Shown: positions 1 through 6,325 of the stretch, in pieces
Layout: each line of letters starts with the position of its first letter
How positions within the stretch are numbered: the first letter of the stretch is position 1
From: Anaerolineaceae bacterium
Lineage (GTDB): Bacteria > Chloroflexota > Anaerolineae > Anaerolineales > Anaerolineaceae
DNA length: 6,325 nt
Assembly (NCBI GenBank): GCA_003446605.1
Contig: DMDF01000209.1
Coordinates: 1-6,325, forward strand
Direction: 5' to 3'
The notes under the pieces: generated by a model
Databases searched by the model: none
Told to the model about the DNA's origin: nothing
The model's input: the letters and a program-made list of their open reading frames with translations, nothing else
Position numbers and translations under genes: made by a program

Positions 1-1221
1 CGGTTGGATCCGCAAGTGCGTGAGTACTTACGTTGGCCAATGCGTGAGTATCATTTCCGGATTCCCGTCCGAATGGACGACGGCAACATGAAAGTTTTTG
101 AGGGCTTTCGTGTACAACACAACGATGCTCGTGGTCCCTGCAAGGGTGGCATCCGATTTCACCCCTCAGAAACAGTGGATACGGTGCGCGCACTGGCAAC
201 ATGGATGACATGGAAATGTGCTGTTGCGGATATCCCACTGGGTGGTGGCAAAGGTGGTGTCATCGTCGATCCAGCAACGTTGAAAATCAGCGAAAAAGAA
301 CGCCTGTGCCGTGGATATATTCAAAATATATGGCAGGCGATCGGACCACGCCGTGACGTTCCCGCCCCAGATGTGGGTACAACCCCCCAGATGATGGGTT
401 GGATGATGGATGAATATTCCAAACTCTCCGGTCAGTACACTCCTGGTGTCATCACTGGAAAACCGATCGGCGGTGGTGGTTCCCAGGGTCGTACTGAAGC
501 AACCGGTTATGGCGTATTGTACAATTTACGCGAAGCTATGCTGCGCCTGAAGATCGATCCTGAAAAAAGTACAGTTGCCATCCAGGGTTTTGGAAACGTA
601 GCCCAGTACGCAGCCATCGGTTATACAGAATTGTTCAAAGGAAAAGTTATCTGCGTTTCTTACTGGGATCGGCACGACCGCACTTCCTACGTTGTCGGCA
701 AAGACGATGGTATTGACGCAAAATACCTGCAATCCATCACCGATCAATATGGAACCATCAACAAAGACCTGGCAAAACAAGCCGGTTACAAGATTGAAGA
801 CGGCTCTGTCTGGCTTCAGAAAGATGTGGATGTTCTCATCCCCTCCGCGATCGAAGGTCAGATCAACGCCGAAACAGTCCAGCAGATCAGCAGCAAGGTC
901 CGCATCATAGCGGAAGGCGCTAACGGTCCTACAACTCCTGAAGCCGACGAGGTGCTGAAGAACAACAATGTCTTCGTCATTCCCGACTTCCTGTGCAATG
1001 CCGGTGGTGTGACCGTCTCTTATTTTGAGAGTGTTCAGAATGATATGAATTTCTATTGGACTCGCAAGGAAGTTCTTGAAAGATTGGATGACAAGATCAC
1101 CGAAGCATTCAAGAGCGTATATGAGATGAGCCAGAGTGAAAAAGTGTTCATGCGCGATGCAGCTTATATGGTAGCCATCAATCGTGTGGTAACAGCCATG
1201 CAACTGCGCGGCTGGATATAA
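1..1221 (+). CDS. gdhA: Glutamate dehydrogenase (Glu/Leu/Phe/Val dehydrogenase family), 5' end cut by window edge
   Basis: Cytoplasmic enzyme that interconverts glutamate and 2-oxoglutarate plus ammonium using NAD(P), linking nitrogen and carbon metabolism. Seen: the frame is open from base 1 and runs 406 codons to TAA. The substrate-binding KGGIRFHP has its Lys at 142-144. The glycine-rich GGGKGG has the catalytic-type Lys at 250-252. PAPDVGT carries the catalytic-type Asp at 370-372. The Rossmann dinucleotide motif GFGNVA lies at 586-603. The C-terminal signatures IPSAIEGQIN, AEGANGPTTPEAD and PDFLCNAGGVTVSYFE follow. The KGGIRFHP pocket points to glutamate rather than leucine or phenylalanine. 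Family members are usually about 410-425 residues, so some 10-20 N-terminal residues lie left of the window. The TTG at base 4 is not a credible start, because family-like sequence continues to the edge. The loop after the second Rossmann strand (643-717) looks longer than usual, so NAD versus NADP preference is not assigned. A terminator follows at 1241-1268. Confidence 0.96.
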   Translation, partial: RLDPQVREYLRWPMREYHFRIPVRMDDGNMKVFEGFRVQHNDARGPCKGGIRFHPSETVDTVRALATWMTWKCAVADIPLGGGKGGVIVDPATLKISEKERLCRGYIQNIWQAIGPRRDVPAPDVGTTPQMMGWMMDEYSKLSGQYTPGVITGKPIGGGGSQGRTEATGYGVLYNLREAMLRLKIDPEKSTVAIQGFGNVAQYAAIGYTELFKGKVICVSYWDRHDRTSYVVGKDDGIDAKYLQSITDQYGTINKDLAKQAGYKIEDGSVWLQKDVDVLIPSAIEGQINAETVQQISSKVRIIAEGANGPTTPEADEVLKNNNVFVIPDFLCNAGGVTVSYFESVQNDMNFYWTRKEVLERLDDKITEAFKSVYEMSQSEKVFMRDAAYMVAINRVVTAMQLRGWI

Positions 1222-1240
1222 GCTCCTGATTTCTGAAATC

Positions 1241-1268
1241 AAAAGCCAGAGATTCATCTGGCTTTTTT
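1241..1268 (+). terminator. Rho-independent terminator after glutamate dehydrogenase
   Basis: A perfect inverted repeat, AAAAGCCAGA paired with TCTGGCTTTT, closes a six-base loop (GATTCA). A run of six T (1263-1268) overlaps and follows the 3' arm. It begins 19 bases after the gdh stop codon and separates gdh from dnaN. A small palindrome, GATTTCTGAAATC (1228-1240), lies just before it; its role is unknown. Confidence 0.9.
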
Positions 1269-1331
1269 GTTGTTTTCTACAATATCATTGATACAATAAA
1301 TTCACGCGTAGCAAATAGTATTTTCTGCAAC

Positions 1332-1360
1332 TGGAAAATTACGTGCGCTCGTTGTATACT
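1332..1360 (+). promoter_or_regulatory. Candidate sigma70-type promoter of dnaN
   Basis: TATACT (1355-1360) matches the -10 consensus at five of six bases. TGGAAA (1332-1337) lies 17 bases upstream and matches the -35 consensus at four of six. Transcription would start near 1367, giving a leader of about 30 bases. The gdh terminator lies upstream, so dnaN needs a promoter in this gap and this is the best candidate. It was found by consensus matching only. Confidence 0.5.
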
Positions 1361-1380
1361 TTTTACAATCCAATATTCCG

Positions 1381-1388
1381 GGAGGGAG
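1381..1388 (+). promoter_or_regulatory. Strong ribosome binding site of dnaN
   Basis: The purine block GGAGGGAG is a near-perfect anti-16S match ending seven bases before the ATG at 1396. It fixes the dnaN start, which also gives the family-typical N-terminus MKLTIS. Confidence 0.8.
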
Positions 1389-1395
1389 TAAACGC

Positions 1396-2523
1396 ATGAA
1401 ACTAACCATCTCACAGCAACAACTTGCCCATGGGCTCAGCATCGTCACCCGGGCTGTATCTCCCCGGAGTACTTTGCCTGTTCTAAATAATATTTTGCTC
1501 GCGACCGATGAAGGTCGTTTGAGATTATCCGCCACCAATCTTGAACTAGGAATTACCAAATGGATTGGAGCACAGATTCAAGAGGAAGGTTCCATTACAA
1601 TACCAGCACGCATCTTCTCCGATCTGATCGGAACGCTCCCCGGAAATAATGTTGATCTCACCCTTAATACCCGTACACAAACCCTGAACATTCACAGCGG
1701 CGCTTCAAACTTTGATATCAAGGGCATTGATGCGCAGGAATTTCCCCCCATGCCTGTTCCGGACCTACAAAACAGCGTTGAATTGAACATTGCTGATTTC
1801 AAAGAGATGATCCAACAGGTCAGTTTTGCAGCTTCTTCCGATGAAGCACGCCCGGTTTTACAAGGTGTCATGATGGAAATTGGCAACAATGAGATCACCC
1901 TGGCTGCCACCGACGGATTCCGTATTTCCGTCAAGAAGACCTCGCTCTCCACCCCCATTCCATCACCGGTTAAAGTCATTATCCCAGCACGTTCTCTGAG
2001 TGAGTTAGCCCGCATCGCTACCAATGGAGATGAATCCATCCGCATGGTTGTTCCTGAAGGACGAGGACAAGTCATCTTCCATTTGAAAGATGCCGAAGTG
2101 GTCTCGCAGTTGATCGATGGGAAGTTCCCCGATTACAATGCCATCATCCCGCGCACGTTTAAAACCACTACCACCCTCACCACCTCTGAATTTCAGAAAG
2201 CCTGCCGCCAGGCTGAGATCATCGCACGCGAAAGCAACAATGTCATCCGTATGCATATTCAACCGCAGGAACAGGGCCCTGGCATTGTTGAGTTTTCCAC
2301 CCAATCCGAGGAACGCGGTTCGGGCGAAGTGGTGGTAGAGGCAAACATTGATGGTCCGGAACTGCTGATCGCATTCAACGTCAGTTTTTTACTCAATGTT
2401 CTGGACGTGGTCGCAACACCCAACACCATCATGGAAACCAATGCGGATAATACACCCGGGTTGATCCGTCCCGTAGGAGACGATTCTTATCTGCACGTAA
2501 TCATGCCAATGCACCTCGGATAA
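1396..2523 (+). CDS. dnaN: DNA polymerase III subunit beta (sliding clamp)
   Basis: Forms the dimeric ring that encircles DNA and tethers the replicative polymerase; clamp loader, ligase, MutS/MutL and translesion polymerases bind its hydrophobic cleft. Seen: 375 residues, close to the usual 365-380, so all three clamp domains should be complete. Landmarks are the N-terminus MKLTISQQQL, RSTLPVLNNILL (residues 24-35), SATNLELGI (45-53), DEARPVLQGVMME (149-161) at the start of domain II, AATDGFRISV (170-179), LIDGKFPDYNAIIPRTF (239-255) leading into domain III, and the C-terminal YLHVIMPMHLG, which resembles the VMPMRL-type end of other clamps. The ATG is supported by the ribosome binding site at 1381-1388, and the stop is TAA. 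The usual neighbours dnaA, recF and gyrB are not beside it; it sits between a dehydrogenase and a dikinase-like gene. No terminator hairpin is visible after it, so some readthrough into the next gene is possible. Confidence 0.97.
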   Translation: MKLTISQQQLAHGLSIVTRAVSPRSTLPVLNNILLATDEGRLRLSATNLELGITKWIGAQIQEEGSITIPARIFSDLIGTLPGNNVDLTLNTRTQTLNIHSGASNFDIKGIDAQEFPPMPVPDLQNSVELNIADFKEMIQQVSFAASSDEARPVLQGVMMEIGNNEITLAATDGFRISVKKTSLSTPIPSPVKVIIPARSLSELARIATNGDESIRMVVPEGRGQVIFHLKDAEVVSQLIDGKFPDYNAIIPRTFKTTTTLTTSEFQKACRQAEIIARESNNVIRMHIQPQEQGPGIVEFSTQSEERGSGEVVVEANIDGPELLIAFNVSFLLNVLDVVATPNTIMETNADNTPGLIRPVGDDSYLHVIMPMHLG

Positions 2524-2559
2524 TCGGGACTTATGTAACCGTATCTACTCCTGGCATTT

Positions 2560-2568
2560 TGTTATAAT
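2560..2568 (+). promoter_or_regulatory. Extended -10 promoter of the dikinase-like gene
   Basis: TGTTATAAT is a perfect TATAAT hexamer (2563-2568) preceded by a correctly spaced TGn element, the form that can work without a strong -35 box. No good -35 hexamer is seen 16-18 bases upstream, which fits that type. The start would lie near 2575, giving a leader of about 80 bases. The only structure seen in the leader is a short palindrome, GTAGCTAC (2582-2589), and no known riboswitch is recognised. Confidence 0.6.
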
Positions 2569-2641
2569 CGCACGACAAAAGGTAGCTACACCTATCCTTC
2601 CATGTACCCTATGTTTTTATGAGCTCCTTTTATTTCAGAAT

Positions 2642-2646
2642 AAGGA
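2642..2646 (+). promoter_or_regulatory. Ribosome binding site of the dikinase-like gene
   Basis: AAGGA lies nine bases before the ATG at 2656 and favours that start over the next in-frame ATG at 2689 (residue 12). Confidence 0.6.
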
Positions 2647-2655
2647 CGTTTTTGT

Positions 2656-4989
2656 ATGCAGGATTTTTCTAATTCCACCGATCGTTTGATGAGCATCACT
2701 CTGGCTATAGGACATTACCCAATCCTCAGTGATCGCATCCGCCACAAAATGCGCGAGGAACTATTCCGCCGCAATATTATCACGCAGGTCGATTTTGAAT
2801 CTGAAGTTCGTGAAAAAGCCATCCAATCGCAGCAGCGGGAAGGTGTTAACAACCCGGTTGGAGAAGAACCAGCAGATATCTGGGAAAAGCGCGCCACTCG
2901 TGTACGCGACCAGCTCACAGACCTGCTCTTCAGCCAACATTTTTCCTACGACTTGTTTCAGGAGATTGTGACACGTGTTTTAGTGGAACGAGGTGTCAAC
3001 ACCAATAAACACACCATCGATTTCAATCCAGAACTTGCCCCGCAAGAACTGGTTTTCGAACACGCCTGGTCAATCCTGCGCTTACCTGCAGAAGAGCAGA
3101 AGCAGTATTATCACCACCTGGAAGAATCCATCGTTGTGCTCATCCGCACCATGATCAGCGACCAACTGCCCTATATCAACATCGCAAAACACTGGTTCAC
3201 CATACAGGACCTTTCTGAGATCCGTAAACGCAAGATTGGAACCGGACGCATCGGCGGTAAAGCAGCCGGAATGCTGCTGGCACATCGCATCCTCGAAAAC
3301 GAACTGGATGATGACCTCAAACCGCTGCTGGCGAAACCGGAATATTTTTTCATCGGTTCTAACGAACAATACTCTTTCATCACCATGAACCGCTTTGAGC
3401 GCTGGAATGATCAAAAATACAAAAGCGAAGAACAGATGCGCGAGGATTATCCCAAGATCGTGGATGATTTCTTGAAAGGGAATTTTCCTACCGACATTCT
3501 CGAAAAACTGGAAGATCTCTTACAAAATATCGGGGATTCACCTCTGATCGTGCGCTCTTCCAGCTTGCTGGAAGATTCCTTCGGCACCTCCTTTGCCGGC
3601 AAGTATGATTCCTTCTTCCTACCCAATCAAGGCAGTTATGAAGAAAATCTGCTCGCTCTTACAGAAGCCATCACACGAGTTTGGGCATCAACGCTAAATC
3701 CTAACGCACTGCTGTACCGTCGTAAAAAGGGGTTGCAGGATTACGATGAGCGCATGGCAATTCTGATCATGAGGGTCGAAGGGGAACATTTTGGAAAATA
3801 TTACATGCCGGATGCCGCAGGCGTAGCATTCAGCCGGAACTTGTACCGTTGGGCTCCCCAAATCCGCCGAGAAGATGGTTTTGTACGCATCGTCTGGGGG
3901 CTAGGTACACGAGCGGTCGACCGGGTTGGGAATGATTATCCCCGACTGATCGCCCTCAGCCACCCCTTGCTGCGCCCCATGCCAGACTTCCAAACAGTCG
4001 AACGCTGTTCACAGAAGTATGTAGATCTCATTGATATTGAGAAGAACGAGTTTGAAACCCTGCCCATTCAGGATGTAATTGATAGTGATTACATTCCATT
4101 AAAATACATTGCGCAACTGCGTGAAGAAGGTTACTTCGCACCCATGCACAGTCGTTTGATGGAAAAAGACCGCCAGCGCATTGTATTGACATTTGACGAA
4201 TTGCTGCGCAAGACCAATCTGGCAACCAGCATGCGTAAGATACTGCAGAAACTAGAGAAAAATTACAACGCGCCGGTAGACCTGGAATTTACCATGAACA
4301 TTGATGAAAAAGAAATAGGGAAACCTACCATCCAGTACACGATCTTACAATGCCGACCGCAAAGCCATCTTTCGGATAGCATTGACAGCCAGATTCCCAG
4401 CGATCTGGAAGAAAAGGACATCCTTTTTTCGACATATTTCATGGTGCCACAGGGGACAGTGCAAAACATCAGCTATGCACTATTTGTCCAGCCCGAAGAA
4501 TATTATAAACTGGATGAAACCGGTCGTTTCAAGCTGGCAAGATCCATCGGGCAACTGAATGCAATCATGGAAGAAAAACAGTACGTATTGATCGGACCGG
4601 GAAGATGGGGAAGTACCAATACCGATCTGGGTGTTCCCGTTGCGTACAGCGATATTTTCAACACAGCTGCTCTTATCGAGCTCTCGGGTAAAGATATTGG
4701 CGCCGCACCAGAACCCTCCCTCGGAACACATTTTTTCCAGGATCTACTCGAAGCACAGATCTACCCGCTGGCTATTTTAGTAGATGACCCGGAAAATGCC
4801 TTTCAAAAAGCCTTCTTTTACCATGCACCCAATCATATCGGTGAATTCCTAAAAGTTGATGAAGAAATGAAGAATACCTTACGGTTGCTGGCAATTGCGG
4901 ATTATCGCAAAGGAAATCACTTAAAAATAATTATGGATGAGGAAAAGAGTTATGGAGTGGGCTTTTTAGAACCCGACACGGATGAATAA
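2656..4989 (+). CDS. PEP/pyruvate-binding (PPDK_N) domain protein without phosphohistidine or PEP domains
   Basis: Probable cytoplasmic ATP-dependent enzyme related to the nucleotide-binding half of PEP synthase and pyruvate phosphate dikinase; its substrate is unknown. Seen: 777 residues, no signal peptide or membrane segment. Residues 1-190 are a charged, apparently helical region I do not recognise. The ATP-grasp domain spans about 193-570: RIGGKAAGM (198-206), with a Lys matching the ATP-binding Lys of dikinases; IVRSSSLLEDSFGTSFAGKY (298-317); GVAFSRN (389-395); GLGTRAVDR (415-423); VDLEFT (541-546); and LQCRPQS (564-570), the Q-x-R-P end of the domain. Thus the ATP-handling residues look intact. 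Residues 585-777 form a separate conserved-looking module with GPGRWGS (647-653), LGVPV (658-662) and SLGTHFFQDL (688-697). No TSHxA-type phosphohistidine motif and no PEP-binding barrel is present, so automatic labels such as PEP synthase would overstate it. It is flanked by its own promoter (2560-2568) and a shared terminator (4995-5030). Confidence 0.85.
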   Translation: MQDFSNSTDRLMSITLAIGHYPILSDRIRHKMREELFRRNIITQVDFESEVREKAIQSQQREGVNNPVGEEPADIWEKRATRVRDQLTDLLFSQHFSYDLFQEIVTRVLVERGVNTNKHTIDFNPELAPQELVFEHAWSILRLPAEEQKQYYHHLEESIVVLIRTMISDQLPYINIAKHWFTIQDLSEIRKRKIGTGRIGGKAAGMLLAHRILENELDDDLKPLLAKPEYFFIGSNEQYSFITMNRFERWNDQKYKSEEQMREDYPKIVDDFLKGNFPTDILEKLEDLLQNIGDSPLIVRSSSLLEDSFGTSFAGKYDSFFLPNQGSYEENLLALTEAITRVWASTLNPNALLYRRKKGLQDYDERMAILIMRVEGEHFGKYYMPDAAGVAFSRNLYRWAPQIRREDGFVRIVWGLGTRAVDRVGNDYPRLIALSHPLLRPMPDFQTVERCSQKYVDLIDIEKNEFETLPIQDVIDSDYIPLKYIAQLREEGYFAPMHSRLMEKDRQRIVLTFDELLRKTNLATSMRKILQKLEKNYNAPVDLEFTMNIDEKEIGKPTIQYTILQCRPQSHLSDSIDSQIPSDLEEKDILFSTYFMVPQGTVQNISYALFVQPEEYYKLDETGRFKLARSIGQLNAIMEEKQYVLIGPGRWGSTNTDLGVPVAYSDIFNTAALIELSGKDIGAAPEPSLGTHFFQDLLEAQIYPLAILVDDPENAFQKAFFYHAPNHIGEFLKVDEEMKNTLRLLAIADYRKGNHLKIIMDEEKSYGVGFLEPDTDE

Positions 4990-4994
4990 CACTC

Positions 4995-5030
4995 AAAAGA
5001 GCCAGGTTTTTTTAATCGCCCGGCTCTTTT
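4995..5030. terminator. Bidirectional terminator between convergent genes
   Basis: AAAAGAGCC (4995-5003) pairs with GGCTCTTTT (5022-5030). After one A-C mismatch, GG (5005-5006) pairs with CC (5019-5020), leaving a T-rich loop. The arm ends in T on the plus strand and, through the AAAA of the left arm, on the minus strand too. It can therefore end both the dikinase-like gene and the opposing DUF2334 gene. It starts five bases after the plus-strand stop and ends 26 bases short of the minus-strand stop. Confidence 0.8.
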
Positions 5031-5056
5031 ATTCTGTTTGATTTAGAACATTATTT

Positions 5057-6211
5057 CTATTTCCATTGCGGGGGAACATCTTGCAGCAAATCATCCACGC
5101 CGACAAAAGTATAACCAAGTTCTTCTATCCCAGTGATGGTATCGTAAAAATTCTGCGAGGGCTGCCAGTGATGGAACATAAATGAAACCACCCCATCACG
5201 AACCACAGAATACATGGCTGACAGTTGCATCTTCCCCTGTGGTGTAGGTGGGACTCCAAATTCATCCTCACCACCCTCTTCCAAATACCCCAGATTTTCA
5301 GGCAGGATGCGCAACCCATAGATCGAATTAAAAATCTGATATGGAAAAGTCTGCGATACATAAGGAATCTTAGAAAAATCCTGGTGAGTTGTTTCATCAA
5401 TAACAGTCATGTCATTAAAAACCATGACGCGCTCATAAACTACATCGAAATATTTATCCAGAGCAAAATAGGTGTTAGGTGAAGCTGAATAATGAGGGGT
5501 CTCCCAGATGACCGGGGCATACCCCAGGGCTTTCTCATATTGTTCAGTACCAGCCGCGATCCGCCCAGAAGCCCAAGTATAGTCGTCCTCCGGGAATGGG
5601 GTATCTTTCTCTCCATCCCAGAACTCATAATCGACCCCGGTGATGGAATCATGCTGATGGGTATAACCGTGCATAATGGGTGTGCCGCCATGTTCGATCA
5701 TATATTTGATGAGGTCCTGCAACATGAAATCCTCATAGAGATAAACAGTCTTGCCTGGTTCTCCCCAAATGCCTTCCGGATCCGTATTGACCGGGATAAC
5801 ACCAAAAGCAAAAGGAATCCCATTTTCGTACAGAAAATTTACCTGTTCGCGCACCACGTCGTAATTCACATTCCCAGGAGTCAGGTCTTCAAAACGCAGC
5901 AGCGCTCGATGCAATTCTGTGCTATCGGTTCCCAGCAAGTCATGCAGCAGATCAGCGAATACCAAATAGCTGGCATAGAAATTTGCCAGCGGGTTGTGAG
6001 TGATATAGTAAAAATTACCGCAACGAATGGCATAGGGTTGGTTCGTAGAATCTGAGAATTGCAGAGAGGCTAACTCTTCACACCGTGAACCCGTTTCAAT
6101 GGTTACCAAGTTGAAGTAGACATCTGACTCTAAACGCGGCAGCTCTTGATCCTTATAAAGGATTTTGACATCTGGATTGATAATATCTGCTTCCACATAC
6201 TCAAAGCCCAA
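5057..6211 (-). CDS. DUF2334 (polysaccharide deacetylase-like) protein; main part of a gene interrupted upstream by TAG
   Basis: Member of DUF2334, a family distantly related to NodB-type polysaccharide deacetylases; its substrate is unknown. Counting from the TTG at 6211, 384 residues are seen. The motifs appear in deacetylase order: ALLRFEDLTPG (103-113) with a metal-ligand-type Asp at 109 (5885-5887); IPFAFGVIPV (132-141); HGYTHQH (181-187), the probable zinc-binding histidines at 5669-5671 and 5657-5659; WETPHYSAS (236-244); and FMFHHWQP (344-351) near the end. The core therefore looks catalytically complete. The TTG is unlikely to be the true start: no Shine-Dalgarno sequence lies 5-10 bases before it, the frame is open back to 6250, and family-like sequence continues beyond a TAG at 6251-6253 to the window edge. 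No ATG occurs in frame between that TAG and residue 163. The stop is TAG, followed two codons later by TAA. Family members are usually exported, but the N-terminus is outside the window. Confidence 0.85.
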   Translation of the reverse strand: MGFEYVEADIINPDVKILYKDQELPRLESDVYFNLVTIETGSRCEELASLQFSDSTNQPYAIRCGNFYYITHNPLANFYASYLVFADLLHDLLGTDSTELHRALLRFEDLTPGNVNYDVVREQVNFLYENGIPFAFGVIPVNTDPEGIWGEPGKTVYLYEDFMLQDLIKYMIEHGGTPIMHGYTHQHDSITGVDYEFWDGEKDTPFPEDDYTWASGRIAAGTEQYEKALGYAPVIWETPHYSASPNTYFALDKYFDVVYERVMVFNDMTVIDETTHQDFSKIPYVSQTFPYQIFNSIYGLRILPENLGYLEEGGEDEFGVPPTPQGKMQLSAMYSVVRDGVVSFMFHHWQPSQNFYDTITGIEELGYTFVGVDDLLQDVPPQWK

Positions 6212-6250
6212 TTTTGCTGCTGCATCCCATTCTTCGCTATTAAATAGGTG

Positions 6251-6325
6251 CTAGATATTAGAATTCATCCACATGAATGGATTTTTTGAATCAAACACGT
6301 CACGTAAGAAATCTTCACTGAGGGG
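6251..6325 (-). pseudogene. 5' portion of the DUF2334 gene ending in an in-frame TAG
   Basis: Read on the minus strand from the window edge, the frame gives 24 codons, PLSEDFLRDV then FDSKNPFMWMNSNI, a TAG (6251-6253), then HLFNSEEWDAAAKLGFEY straight into the downstream frame with no shift. The upstream residues fit the region before the DUF2334 core, where hydrophobic and tryptophan-rich segments are common. A single base change, C to T at plus-strand position 6252, would turn a TGG tryptophan codon into this TAG. Whether the gene is really broken or the base is an error cannot be decided from the window. The true start lies to the right of it. Confidence 0.7.

Noticed and set aside
4..6. 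TTG at base 4 as the start of glutamate dehydrogenase
   Set aside because: The frame is open to the window edge, the conserved N-terminal region is incomplete, and no ribosome binding site can be seen.
526..1257. A 243-codon open frame on the minus strand opposite glutamate dehydrogenase
   Set aside because: It is the antisense shadow of a well-supported gene, has no family-like motifs, and runs through the terminator hairpin.
1288..1321. TTGATA (1288-1293) as the -35 of an alternative dnaN promoter
   Set aside because: No acceptable -10 hexamer lies 16-18 bases downstream; the nearest, TAGTAT at 1316, is too far.
1278..1369. Three copies of TACAAT (1278, 1292, 1364) upstream of dnaN as possible operator or DnaA-like repeats
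   Set aside because: The hexamer is likely by chance in an AT-rich gap, the spacing is irregular, and it does not resemble the DnaA box TTATCCACA.
2602..2622. Six-codon upstream ORF (MYPMFL) in the leader of the dikinase-like gene
   Set aside because: No Shine-Dalgarno sequence precedes it and it has no run of a single amino acid or attenuator-like hairpin; short ORFs like this occur by chance.
5492..6055. A 187-codon plus-strand open frame opposite the DUF2334 gene
   Set aside because: The opposite strand carries the recognisable deacetylase-like motifs, and this frame shows none and no good ribosome binding site.

Overview
The window holds four protein genes and the short control regions between them. 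No tRNA, rRNA, CRISPR array, insertion sequence or replication origin is visible. Base composition is moderate (close to half G+C by eye) and looks even throughout. The beta-clamp sequence and the large pyruvate phosphate dikinase-like protein fit an environmental bacterium, most likely Chloroflexota (Anaerolineae-like). This placement rests on family resemblance from memory, not on a search, so it is tentative.

Layout: (1) bases 1-1221, plus strand: a glutamate dehydrogenase missing only its first few residues at the left edge, closed by a strong intrinsic terminator at 1241-1268. (2) 1396-2523, plus strand: a complete DNA polymerase III beta sliding clamp (dnaN), with a plausible promoter and a strong Shine-Dalgarno sequence but no dnaA, recF or gyrB beside it. 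(3) 2656-4989, plus strand: a 777-residue protein carrying the ATP-grasp, nucleotide-binding domain of PEP synthase/pyruvate phosphate dikinase. It lacks the usual phosphohistidine and PEP/pyruvate domains and has a different conserved C-terminal module instead. An extended -10 promoter precedes it. (4) from the right edge down to 5057, minus strand: a DUF2334/polysaccharide-deacetylase-like gene that converges on gene 3. A hairpin at 4995-5030 can terminate both.

The genes do not form an obvious pathway. Each plus-strand gene after the first has its own promoter-like sequence, and the terminators split the window into separate transcription units. Glutamate dehydrogenase and the dikinase-like protein both belong to central nitrogen/carbon metabolism families, but nothing here shows that they work together.

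The most notable observation is in gene 4. Its reading frame stays open from the right edge and carries family-like sequence on both sides of a single in-frame TAG at 6251-6253, where the context suggests a tryptophan codon (TGG). This is a nonsense mutation, a sequencing or assembly error, or less likely recoding. The second notable item is the unusual domain composition of gene 3.
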